From the NCBI GenBank assembly GCA_021795355.1, contig JAJYPL010000009.1, positions 1-45,847 of the forward strand: a stretch of 45,847 bases of DNA, read 5' to 3'. The notes under the pieces are model-generated. The model was not told the DNA's origin. It saw only the letters and a list, made by a program, of their open reading frames with translations, and did no database searches. This document shows, piece after piece, positions 25,264-32,408 of the stretch. Source of the stretch: a bacterium. GTDB lineage: Bacteria > SZUA-79 > Acidulodesulfobacterales > Acidulodesulfobacteraceae. The translations under genes were made by a program, and so were the position numbers. How positions within the stretch are numbered: position 1 is the stretch's first letter; every line of letters starts with the position of its first letter.

Positions 25264-28200
25264 ATGTCAATGAACAGAAGGGATTTTTTAAAATATGCAA
25301 CTTTTGGAGCGGTAACCGTCGCGGCGGGTGCCGGATTAACCCAGTGGGCAGGAGGGCTGTTTCATTACGAAGGAGAATACGTATATCCCGGAAGAACGGA
25401 AAACTGGAAGGGAGTGGAAGTAAAGTTCACTACCTGCAAACAGTGCCACAGCGACTGCGCCGCAATGGCAAGGGTATTTAACGGAACTATCGTTAAATTA
25501 GACGGCAATCCATACGATATTCAGACGACCGAGCCGAATATTCCTTATGCTACGCCGATGGAAGAAGCAATCGATTACGTAGGGACGAATTTCGACACGT
25601 CTAAGCCTTTCGTCGACGGGGCGCATTCCGTATGTCCGAGAGGCGCGGCGGGAACACAGACCGTTTACGATCCATACAGAGTATATATGCCTTTAAAAAG
25701 GGTAGGAGAAAGAGGTTCGAAAAAATTCAAAGTTATTTCTTACGAACAGTTAATAAAAGAAGTTGTAAACGGCGGATATTTGTTTAAAGACGTGCCGGGC
25801 GAAGAGAAAAGATTCGTCGAAGGCTTTAAGCATTTATGGAACGACGGAAAAAACAGGTTTGTTCCGGCGGATTCAAGATATCCTGATTTCGGTCCTAAAA
25901 CAAATCAGTACGTAAGCTATTGGGGAAGAGCGGAAGCGGGGCAGGCTAATTTTATATCAAGATTTGCAAACGCTCTCGGTTCGGTTAATGCAATGCCGCA
26001 TGTTTCTATTTGCGAACTCTCGCACCACGTTTCTACGTTCAGGACTTTTCCGGGAACCAATATGCTGAAACCCGACCTGCCGAATTGCGAGCATCTGCTG
26101 ATATTCGGAGCAAACTATTACGAGGCTAATTTTCCGATGCAGACGCTCGGAAGACGCTCGGCGGAAGCGACAGCTTCGGGAAAATTAAAAATAATCGTAG
26201 TTGACGTAAGAGCCGGAAACCAAGTTATTCACGCAGACAGGTATATCCCGATAGCCCCCGGCGGCGACGGAGCTCTTGCTATGGGAATGCTGCGCTGGAT
26301 AGTGGAAAACAAAAGATACGATGAAAATTTCCTGACTAATCTAAACCACGTTTCTGCAAACGCCAACGGCGAGCCTAATTTTTCCAACGCTTCTTATCTG
26401 GTAGTCGCAGACGAAAGTAATAAAGGTTTTGCAAAGTTCTTAAAAAGCGGCAAATCATTTTATGCGATAGACAAGGCAACCGGAAAGCCTGTATTAACTT
26501 CAGGTGCAGGAAAAGGCGACCTGTGGCCTACCGGATTTTTATCTTTAGCTCCCATAAACGTGAACGGCGTAAACTGTATGACGAGTATGCAGATGCTGTG
26601 GAGCGAACTTAAAAAACACACTATAGAAGAATATGCAAAAGAGGCCGGTCTTGCTACAAGGGTGATACCAGAACTTGCGGCCGATTTTACTTCGCACGGC
26701 AAAAAAGCCGTTGCGGATTACTACAGAGGTCCTGTAAAACATACCAACGGATTTTACCACGGCCGTGCAATACAGCTTTTGAACGTAATAGTCGGAAACG
26801 TTAACTGGCAGGGCGGCTATATTAACGGCGGAGGCGGAGCCAACATAATGGGCGGCAAAGGCTTCCCTTATGCGCTAGGAAAATGGCCGGATTTTGTTCC
26901 CGCAAAAGGCGTAAAGATTTCAAGGGAAGGATCTTTCTACGAGAAATCTTTGGAATATAAAGAAAAAGTTGCAAGGGGTGAATCGCCGTTTCCGGCTCAA
27001 AGGCCATGGTTTCCGTTCAGCTTCGGCATGTGGCAGGAGATATGGGGAGGGACCTATTTCCAATATCCGTATCCTGTAAAGATACTTTTCCAGCATATGG
27101 CAAATCCCGCATGGTCAATGCCGGCTATGGGCGGAGTGGACGACGAATCCAAGCCTTGGATGAGGATGATAAAAGATAAGGAGAAAGTCCCGTTATTTAT
27201 TGCGTCCGATTGTTATATTTCAGAAAGTTCGGCATATGCAGACTATATCGTTCCCGATATAACTTATTTGGAGGGATGGGCGTTTCTCGGCAATCTTCCG
27301 ACATATCCGACTGCAAGGACTTCGGTAAGACAGCCCGTAATAGAACCTATGACGGAAAAAACTCCCGACGGAAGACCCATATGCATGGAGAATTTTCTTA
27401 TAGACGTAGCAAAAGCAATTAAGCTTCCAGGATTCGGAGAAAACGCATTCCTCGAAGGCGGAGAACTGAACCGCGCAGAAGACTATTATTTAAAAATGGC
27501 TGCAAATATTGCATACGACGGCAAGTCCTATCTTTCTAAAAAAGGGAGCAGATTCGTTCACTTAGGCCCCGTGCCGGATGCAAATGCCGACGAGATGCAG
27601 ACGGTTAAAAATTATATTGCCAAATTCGGAAAATCCCTGCGTCCGTATGAGTGGAAAAAAGTCGCCTATGTAATAGCCAGAGGCGGCAGATACGAAGATT
27701 ATAACGTCGGCTACCTACCTTGGGGAAAACCGAAGTGGGTAACGCACTTATGGAATCCTAAAGCTCCTGTCAATATGTATAACGAAGACGTCGCTACGAC
27801 GCATAACGCAATATCGGGCGAAAGGTTCTGCGGAACGACGATATTGCTGCCCCACAGAAACATGAAAGGAGAATTCTTGGATAAATTGTATCCAAAGAGC
27901 GAATATCCGCTCAGGGCGTCAACGCACAGGCAGCCTATTCATTCAAAATCCAGGACTATCGCAGACCCGTGGCTGTTAGAGTTACTGCCGGGCGGCTTCT
28001 GGGAATTAAACGAAGTGGATGCTAAAAAGCTTGGATTATCCGACGGCGATACGATAAAAGTAATCTCTCCCACTTATCAGAAAGGCATTACGCACAGGGT
28101 AAGGATTATGCCTTCGGTAAGGCCCGGCGTAATTACGGCGGCTACCGCTTTCGGAAGATGGCTTTACGGTTCGGGAGAATGGTATATAAACGGAAAGAAA

Positions 28201-28362
28201 TACACCGGAGATCCTGCGAGAAATGCGGGTGTGCATCCTAACGCCCTGTTCCTGCTGGATGATTCGATAGCGGCTAAAGACGGCTGGACTACGGTTTTAA
28301 CCGACCCCGTAGGCGGTTCTATGGTTTACTTTTATGCGCCGGTCAAGATAGAAAAGGTATAA
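25264..28362 (+). CDS. TtrA-like molybdopterin oxidoreductase catalytic subunit (tetrathionate/polysulfide type)
   Basis: A 1032-residue catalytic subunit of the DMSO-reductase family, the size of tetrathionate reductase TtrA. A Tat signal (MNRRDFLKYATFGAVTVAAG) sends it folded to the periplasm. The N-terminal [4Fe-4S] site is Cys58-x2-Cys61-x3-Cys65 ... Cys124 (SVCPRG). Cys250 in SICELSHHV is the likely molybdenum ligand, by position. The phrases VYDPYRVYMPLKRVGERG and NVNWQGGYINGGGG fit the TtrA/polysulfide-reductase branch. With the B and C subunits, TorD chaperone and two-component sensor it should reduce a soluble sulfur oxyanion such as tetrathionate using quinol. Other substrates (thiosulfate, polysulfide, selenate, arsenate) are not excluded. 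Confidence 0.85.
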   Translation: MSMNRRDFLKYATFGAVTVAAGAGLTQWAGGLFHYEGEYVYPGRTENWKGVEVKFTTCKQCHSDCAAMARVFNGTIVKLDGNPYDIQTTEPNIPYATPMEEAIDYVGTNFDTSKPFVDGAHSVCPRGAAGTQTVYDPYRVYMPLKRVGERGSKKFKVISYEQLIKEVVNGGYLFKDVPGEEKRFVEGFKHLWNDGKNRFVPADSRYPDFGPKTNQYVSYWGRAEAGQANFISRFANALGSVNAMPHVSICELSHHVSTFRTFPGTNMLKPDLPNCEHLLIFGANYYEANFPMQTLGRRSAEATASGKLKIIVVDVRAGNQVIHADRYIPIAPGGDGALAMGMLRWIVENKRYDENFLTNLNHVSANANGEPNFSNASYLVVADESNKGFAKFLKSGKSFYAIDKATGKPVLTSGAGKGDLWPTGFLSLAPINVNGVNCMTSMQMLWSELKKHTIEEYAKEAGLATRVIPELAADFTSHGKKAVADYYRGPVKHTNGFYHGRAIQLLNVIVGNVNWQGGYINGGGGANIMGGKGFPYALGKWPDFVPAKGVKISREGSFYEKSLEYKEKVARGESPFPAQRPWFPFSFGMWQEIWGGTYFQYPYPVKILFQHMANPAWSMPAMGGVDDESKPWMRMIKDKEKVPLFIASDCYISESSAYADYIVPDITYLEGWAFLGNLPTYPTARTSVRQPVIEPMTEKTPDGRPICMENFLIDVAKAIKLPGFGENAFLEGGELNRAEDYYLKMAANIAYDGKSYLSKKGSRFVHLGPVPDANADEMQTVKNYIAKFGKSLRPYEWKKVAYVIARGGRYEDYNVGYLPWGKPKWVTHLWNPKAPVNMYNEDVATTHNAISGERFCGTTILLPHRNMKGEFLDKLYPKSEYPLRASTHRQPIHSKSRTIADPWLLELLPGGFWELNEVDAKKLGLSDGDTIKVISPTYQKGITHRVRIMPSVRPGVITAATAFGRWLYGSGEWYINGKKYTGDPARNAGVHPNALFLLDDSIAAKDGWTTVLTDPVGGSMVYFYAPVKIEKV

Positions 28363-28378
28363 ATAATAAAATCACTAA

Positions 28379-28467
28379 TTCTGGATTTCCGTTTTTACGG
28401 TAACATTTTACCCCTCTTTCGGTGAAAATTCACCGATTCCATTACCGAAAAAAGCGGAGGTCCGGAA
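28379..28467 (+). other. Extended imperfect hairpin in the ttrA-torD gap
   Basis: In RNA, bases 28379-28396 can pair without interruption with 28450-28467, 18 pairs including five G-U wobbles. A small internal loop then leads to CGGTAA/TTACCG (28398-28403 with 28442-28447). An apical hairpin (28419-28436, TCGGTGAAAATTCACCGA) closes the structure. There is no T-run, so it is not an intrinsic terminator. It lies inside the operon, where it could stabilise or separate the ttrA message. It could equally be a decayed palindromic element: AATAAAA lies on both sides, a possible short target duplication. Confidence 0.5.
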
Positions 28468-28525
28468 ATAAAACTTTTAAAATTACAATTTTAATTTATT
28501 ACATTAATTCAAAAGGTGCATTTTC

Positions 28526-29281
28526 ATGGATTTCGATAATATTATAACCGAAGAAAAAATCGATTTAGAAACTTTTGGAAAGTTATCTTCTTACAGAAAC
28601 ATGATATATAACTTTTTTTCAAGAGTGTTTGCAAAAAGACCGGATTTAAAGTTTTTGGAAAGCCTTACCCATGAAGAAATAGAAAGCGTAATAGGCGGTT
28701 TATGCGAAGACGACCAGGCTGCCAAAGATTTAGGTTTATCCGTCAAAGAAATTTTATCTTCAAATAATAATTTAGAAAATACCGAAAGGGAATTCGACGA
28801 ACTTTTCATAATTCCGACGCCGGGAAGATTCATACCTCCCTATATAAGCTATTATCTCGGAGGGGGCAATCAAAAAACGGGCTTGGGAGGCGGAGATAAA
28901 TCCGGAAACGAAGGCGATCTCGCTCTCGTAGATAAATTAGAAATTACGTATAAGACGTTAAATTTCGAGCTGAAAGACCAAGGCAGCGTTTCTATGAAAA
29001 GGCCCGACCACATTTCCTATATTTTAGGATTTATGGCGGCGCTTATAAGCCTTGAAGACAGGTATCTTACGGGACAGACCAAAGAACCTATGGCTTTTAA
29101 AGAAGTCGTAGGAAACGAATTTATGTTTTTTAACGAATTCGTAGGCAACTGGGCAGGCTTATTTGCCGACGAGATAATCCAGCGGTCGGGTTCGGCGTTT
29201 TATTCGTCGGCGGCTAAACTTATGCAGGGTTTCATAGCATGCGAAAAGAGGGATTATAATAGTATTGTTACAAAAATTTAA
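28526..29281 (+). CDS. TorD/DmsD-family molybdoenzyme chaperone
   Basis: A 251-residue helical protein with the TorD signature EREFDELFIIPTPGRFIPPY, plus a second conserved helix RPDHISYILGFMAALISLED. Members bind the Tat signal and apoprotein of a partner molybdoenzyme and hold it until the cofactor is inserted. The partner is almost certainly the TtrA-like protein 163 bp upstream, whose twin-arginine signal needs such proofreading. A Gly-rich insert at about 112-130 (GGGNQKTGLGGGDKSGNEG) is unusual and probably a flexible loop. AAAGGTG lies 11 nt before the ATG. Confidence 0.88.
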   Translation: MDFDNIITEEKIDLETFGKLSSYRNMIYNFFSRVFAKRPDLKFLESLTHEEIESVIGGLCEDDQAAKDLGLSVKEILSSNNNLENTEREFDELFIIPTPGRFIPPYISYYLGGGNQKTGLGGGDKSGNEGDLALVDKLEITYKTLNFELKDQGSVSMKRPDHISYILGFMAALISLEDRYLTGQTKEPMAFKEVVGNEFMFFNEFVGNWAGLFADEIIQRSGSAFYSSAAKLMQGFIACEKRDYNSIVTKI

Positions 29282-29356
29282 CTTAATTGTAATAATCTTG
29301 TAATATTCGTTTGATAGAATAAGCTATGCAAGCTGAAAAAGATTAAAAATAAAAAT

Positions 29357-29830
29357 ATGAACATAATAAAACAATTATTTATTTTATTTTTATCAACATT
29401 TTTAATATATGCAATATCGATGCAAGGAAATGCTTTTGCGTCGCAAACGCAATCTGCATCTAATTTATCAGTGGGGCTTAAACAAAAAACAGGGCTTATT
29501 TATAAAGAGATCGGTATATTAAAGCCTTATTCAGTCAGCAACGTATCGGAACTTTTAAACTTAATTAAAAATTATACGGTTTTTTTAAATAAAATTAAAA
29601 AAGAATCTTCAGACAAAACCTTATTATCCTCAGTTAATATTAATATGAAAAAAATATTAAAAATAAGGAACGGTTTTAAAAAAGATCAGAAAACTATTGA
29701 AAACTGGTGCAACGAAAATTTAAAAAACCATCCTAAAGGGATGTCTCCTGCATTGCAAAAGAAGTGGAATGCCGTTTGCAGTTTCGGCGGCGGAAACTAT
29801 TTTGGACCGGCTATACCCGGTTGCGGTTAA
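29357..29830 (+). CDS. Small secreted protein of unknown function
   Basis: A 157-residue protein I do not recognise. It has a typical Sec signal: a short basic start, a hydrophobic core (about 7-22) and a likely cleavage after AFA near residue 28. The mature part is Lys/Asn-rich and mostly helical, with three cysteines in the C-terminal third (NWCNE, AVCSFG, PGCG) and a Gly/Pro-rich tail (GGGNYFGPAIPG). It lies between the molybdoenzyme chaperone and the porin, 98 bp before the latter. A periplasmic or surface role in the same respiratory process is possible but unsupported. No Shine-Dalgarno sequence is visible. Confidence 0.65.
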   Translation: MNIIKQLFILFLSTFLIYAISMQGNAFASQTQSASNLSVGLKQKTGLIYKEIGILKPYSVSNVSELLNLIKNYTVFLNKIKKESSDKTLLSSVNINMKKILKIRNGFKKDQKTIENWCNENLKNHPKGMSPALQKKWNAVCSFGGGNYFGPAIPGCG

Positions 29831-29927
29831 TAAAAAAGCGTGAAGGGAAAAATATCGTATTTATTTTTTGTTTCAAAGCGGAAATATAAAAATTATGTAA
29901 CTTTAAACTAAGAAGAAGGAGGAAGTC

Positions 29928-31523
29928 ATGTACAAAATTAATAAGACAAAAAAGATGATGCGATTAAGTATGCTGCCGACATTTGTTTTTGCAGCGGCCG
30001 CAGTTCTTGCATTAGTCTTTTCGTTCAGCGGGGCAGGGAAGGCTTACGCATCGGGAGCCGCCCTTTACGAAAACCCCAACACCGGCGAAATATTTTTAAC
30101 GCCCGGCTCAGGCAGGGTAAAAGTAGGGCAGAGCGTTATTAATCAATTATTGAAGCCGAATGCGGCAAAGACTACAAAGCAGATTAATAATTTAAAAACG
30201 ACCGAAAAGAAGTTGGAGGCTTCGCTGAAAACCGTCAAAGGTGAAACTCTTCCGGCTTGGACGAAGCATGTTTCATTAGGCGCATTAGTTTATATGGGTT
30301 ACGGATATTATACCCAGCCTGGATTAACCGAAGGTTCTCTGCAGTTGGAAGAAAATCCGCCTGCAACCGGCAATAACGGCTATAACGCGTTTAACGTAAA
30401 CAGGGCATATTTAATATTCCTGTATCATCAGGATAACTGGTTTTTGAAAATTACGCCTAATTTTTTCAAATCTAATAATTCAGGTGCTACGGACGGAAAC
30501 CAATATTTCAGGCTGAAATACGCATTTTTACAGTTCAATCATGTTTACGACGCAAACGGTTTAACCGTTAACTTGAAAGCGGGACAGTTTCCGACCCCAA
30601 TGGTCGCTTGGGAAGACGGTTTATTGGGTTATCACGTTGCGGAAAGAACCCCATGGGGTTTCTTAAACGTAACATCTACTCAGGCGGGACTCGGTGTTTC
30701 GGGTAAATACAGAACTAACGGAAGGGTTTATCTTGCATATAACGCAGGTTTCTTTGACAACGCCGCGTTTCACGCAAACGAAACAGTTGACCAGAAATCT
30801 CCTCAGGCAAGATTAACCATTTATCCCTTAGGGGCGGATTCCGCTTTAAACGGACTTAGCATCAGCGGATATTACGCATGGGCTGAAGACAATTCAAATT
30901 TTGGAGATGCAGTGGATACAAGTAATACAAATACTCCCGAAACGAGAGTTTCTGCTGTACTCGACTATAAAACGCCGAATGCCAATATCGCACTGCAGTA
31001 CGATCACGCAATAAATCACATCGTAAATCCAGGTGCCGGCGAAAGCGGGGACTACGATAGTTATTGCGGAATTAATACATCCGGCACCTATCAATGTAAT
31101 AGCGGCAGTACATCCATATCAGATTCATCATTTGCTTCTTCAGGTGCAATAACAGCTTTATACACCGGTCATAACGTCGAACACGGATACGATGCTTTCG
31201 GATATTATAATATTCCAAATACTAAATTCGGATTTTTCGGACTTATTCAGAGATATTATTATCAAGATACCAATTACAACTCCAAAGGCGATGCTTTGCC
31301 GAGCGGCAATCCTTTCGATTTCCAAAGAGGCGTTGCAGGATTGGCATATCATCTTAACAGCCATGTTACATTAACTTGGGATTGGCAGAACTATCAATAT
31401 TTATATGCTAAAGACTATAGAGATATACCTTCTACCTCGCCGGAATATAAGTATTATGAAGATTACGGCCAGTGGATGGGGCAGACCAACGCATTTTTCA
31501 TGCAGGCAAGAATTGCATTCTAG
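29928..31523 (+). CDS. Outer-membrane porin-like beta-barrel protein
   Basis: A 531-residue secreted protein with a long signal peptide ending near YASGA (about residue 42) and a short periplasmic coiled region (about 80-108, TTKQINNLKTTEKKLEASLK). Many alternating hydrophobic, aromatic beta-strand-like segments follow. The last residue is Phe (MQARIAF), the usual outer-membrane assembly signal. The coiled N-terminus plus barrel resembles phosphate-selective or general porins with a trimerising stalk. GGAGGAAG precedes the ATG, and a strong terminator follows. It may admit the anionic substrate of the upstream reductase, which is inference from proximity. The protein confirms a Gram-negative envelope. 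Confidence 0.82.
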   Translation: MYKINKTKKMMRLSMLPTFVFAAAAVLALVFSFSGAGKAYASGAALYENPNTGEIFLTPGSGRVKVGQSVINQLLKPNAAKTTKQINNLKTTEKKLEASLKTVKGETLPAWTKHVSLGALVYMGYGYYTQPGLTEGSLQLEENPPATGNNGYNAFNVNRAYLIFLYHQDNWFLKITPNFFKSNNSGATDGNQYFRLKYAFLQFNHVYDANGLTVNLKAGQFPTPMVAWEDGLLGYHVAERTPWGFLNVTSTQAGLGVSGKYRTNGRVYLAYNAGFFDNAAFHANETVDQKSPQARLTIYPLGADSALNGLSISGYYAWAEDNSNFGDAVDTSNTNTPETRVSAVLDYKTPNANIALQYDHAINHIVNPGAGESGDYDSYCGINTSGTYQCNSGSTSISDSSFASSGAITALYTGHNVEHGYDAFGYYNIPNTKFGFFGLIQRYYYQDTNYNSKGDALPSGNPFDFQRGVAGLAYHLNSHVTLTWDWQNYQYLYAKDYRDIPSTSPEYKYYEDYGQWMGQTNAFFMQARIAF

Positions 31524-31558
31524 ACAAACTCAAAACTTTTCTCTCTAGCACCTCCCTG

Positions 31559-31592
31559 ATACCCGCCCTAAAAAGCGGGTATTTTTATTTTT
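31559..31592 (+). terminator. Intrinsic terminator after the porin gene
   Basis: ATACCCGC (31559-31566) pairs with GCGGGTAT (31575-31582), with an 8-nt loop and a downstream TTTTATTTTT tail. It ends the porin transcript. Its T-tail forms the left edge of the 27-bp direct repeat that bounds the accessory island. Confidence 0.9.
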
Positions 31593-31606
31593 AAATCTGA
31601 TATAAT
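31580..31606 (+). repeat. Left boundary direct repeat of the accessory island (with -10 box)
   Basis: Bases 31580-31606 are identical at all 27 positions to 36904-36930, 5,324 bp away. Including the following bases through ATGT, 35 of 37 positions agree. The repeat ends in AAATCTGATATAAT, so each copy carries a TATAAT box 6 nt before an ATG (31613 here, 36937 at the right copy). The two copies bracket all the accessory genes between the porin and the sugar-isomerase-like gene. Confidence 0.8.
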
Positions 31607-31612
31607 CAATAT

Positions 31613-31645
31613 ATGTTTTACGACGATTTTTTTTCTGAATTATAA
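31613..31645 (+). pseudogene. Ten-codon ORF behind the left repeat promoter (probable gene remnant)
   Basis: An ATG 6 nt after TATAAT opens a frame of only ten codons (MFYDDFFSEL) before TAA. A neighbouring frame continues for another fifteen Lys/Asp-rich codons (YKNKDNKDIKELKKR). This looks like the start of a gene broken by a frameshift and decayed. It might instead be a short leader peptide. No family can be assigned. Confidence 0.3.
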
Positions 31646-31697
31646 AAATAAAGATAACAAGGATATTAAAGAACTAAAAAAGCGATAAGTTTAAAAT

Positions 31698-31844
31698 ATG
31701 AAAAAAGAAAAAATTACGCCCAAGCGCTATAATTTAAATAATTTAATCGAAAGCAATAATAATAATAACGATAATAATAACGTTATATCCTCGGACGACC
31801 GTTTAGGCGGAAGCCCGCTCACTATAAAAGAAACGTTAATATGA
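31698..31844 (+). pseudogene. Truncated DUF433-like antitoxin fragment
   Basis: A 48-codon frame begins MKKEKITPKRYNLNNL, runs through an Asn-rich stretch encoded by AAT repeats, and ends VISSDDRLGGSPLTIKETLI. The last part resembles the first strand-and-turn of DUF433 proteins (a 'GGxPxIxGTRI'-like motif), antitoxin-type proteins often paired with DUF5615 toxins. The frame stops right after that motif, so the helical remainder is missing. A small hairpin GACTCgaaGAGTC (31843-31855) overlaps the stop. I treat it as a remnant; assignment is tentative. Confidence 0.35.
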
Positions 31845-31856
31845 CTCGAAGAGTCT

Positions 31857-31912
31857 AAAATTTTCTTTTATAAGATTAAAAAATCAATACTTAAAAAATA
31901 AAATCAGGGATT
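31857..31912. repeat. Module-flank repeat L, copy A
   Basis: Fifty-six bases match 35843-35898 at 54 positions. Copy A lies just downstream of the stop of the DUF1016-like/GHKL module; copy B runs into the stop codon of the HEPN gene. The rest of the window between the two copies differs, so this is a local duplication that marks the 3' edge of two different minus-strand modules. Confidence 0.8.
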
Positions 31913-31946
31913 ATTTCGATTATAATATTGAGAAAAGAAATTCCCT

Positions 31947-32408
31947 TTATGTTTTCTTTGCACTCTTATTATCCCTGTATTTAGACCACGATATTTCAGG
32001 GTCTAACATAGAGATTTTTGAAAATCTTTTTCTGAAAGAAATTATTTTGCCTATAGAACTTTCGGACATACCGGTATCCGCCGCAAATGTTTTATTTTGC
32101 TTTACAATATAAAAACCGAGGTCGTCGATTCTTTCAAGATAACGCAGTATATGTTCGCCTATTAACCAATACAGACGGGGGTCGGCTTTCTTCTTGGAAC
32201 GCACAGATGCTTCCGACAGTAATCCCCTTATATTGCTCAATAAAATAGTATAGTCTGTTTCGATAAAACTTAATTCCTGGCGAATATTTTTTGTTTCGTC
32301 GTCAAGTTTGTCTATAGAAGTAGCAGTTTTGCATCTTCCGGTTATTTTGTCTCTTATTATTTTTAAAGGATATTTTTCATTTATCTGCGCTTTAATAATT
32401 CTTTTCAT
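31947..32408 (-). CDS. DUF1016 N-terminal-like helical protein, partner of the GHKL ATPase
   Basis: A 153-residue, largely helical basic protein. The central part (LLSNIRGLLSEASVRSKKKA, DPRLYWLIGEHILRYLE, TGMSESSIGKIISFRKRF, then PEISWSKYRD) resembles the N-terminal winged-helix-like domain of DUF1016 proteins, whose longer members carry a nuclease-type C-terminal domain. That nuclease part is absent here. It overlaps the upstream GHKL gene by 4 nt (ATGA), so the two are translationally coupled and probably act together. Function is unknown. A DNA- or protein-binding adaptor in a defence- or toxin-like module is one possibility. Confidence 0.5.
   Translation of the reverse strand: MKRIIKAQINEKYPLKIIRDKITGRCKTATSIDKLDDETKNIRQELSFIETDYTILLSNIRGLLSEASVRSKKKADPRLYWLIGEHILRYLERIDDLGFYIVKQNKTFAADTGMSESSIGKIISFRKRFSKISMLDPEISWSKYRDNKSAKKT

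Noticed and set aside
28379-28467. Molybdenum-cofactor riboswitch in the gap before torD
   Set aside because: The location next to molybdoenzyme genes was suggestive, but the conserved sequence blocks of that class are not recognisable; only a long hairpin is seen.
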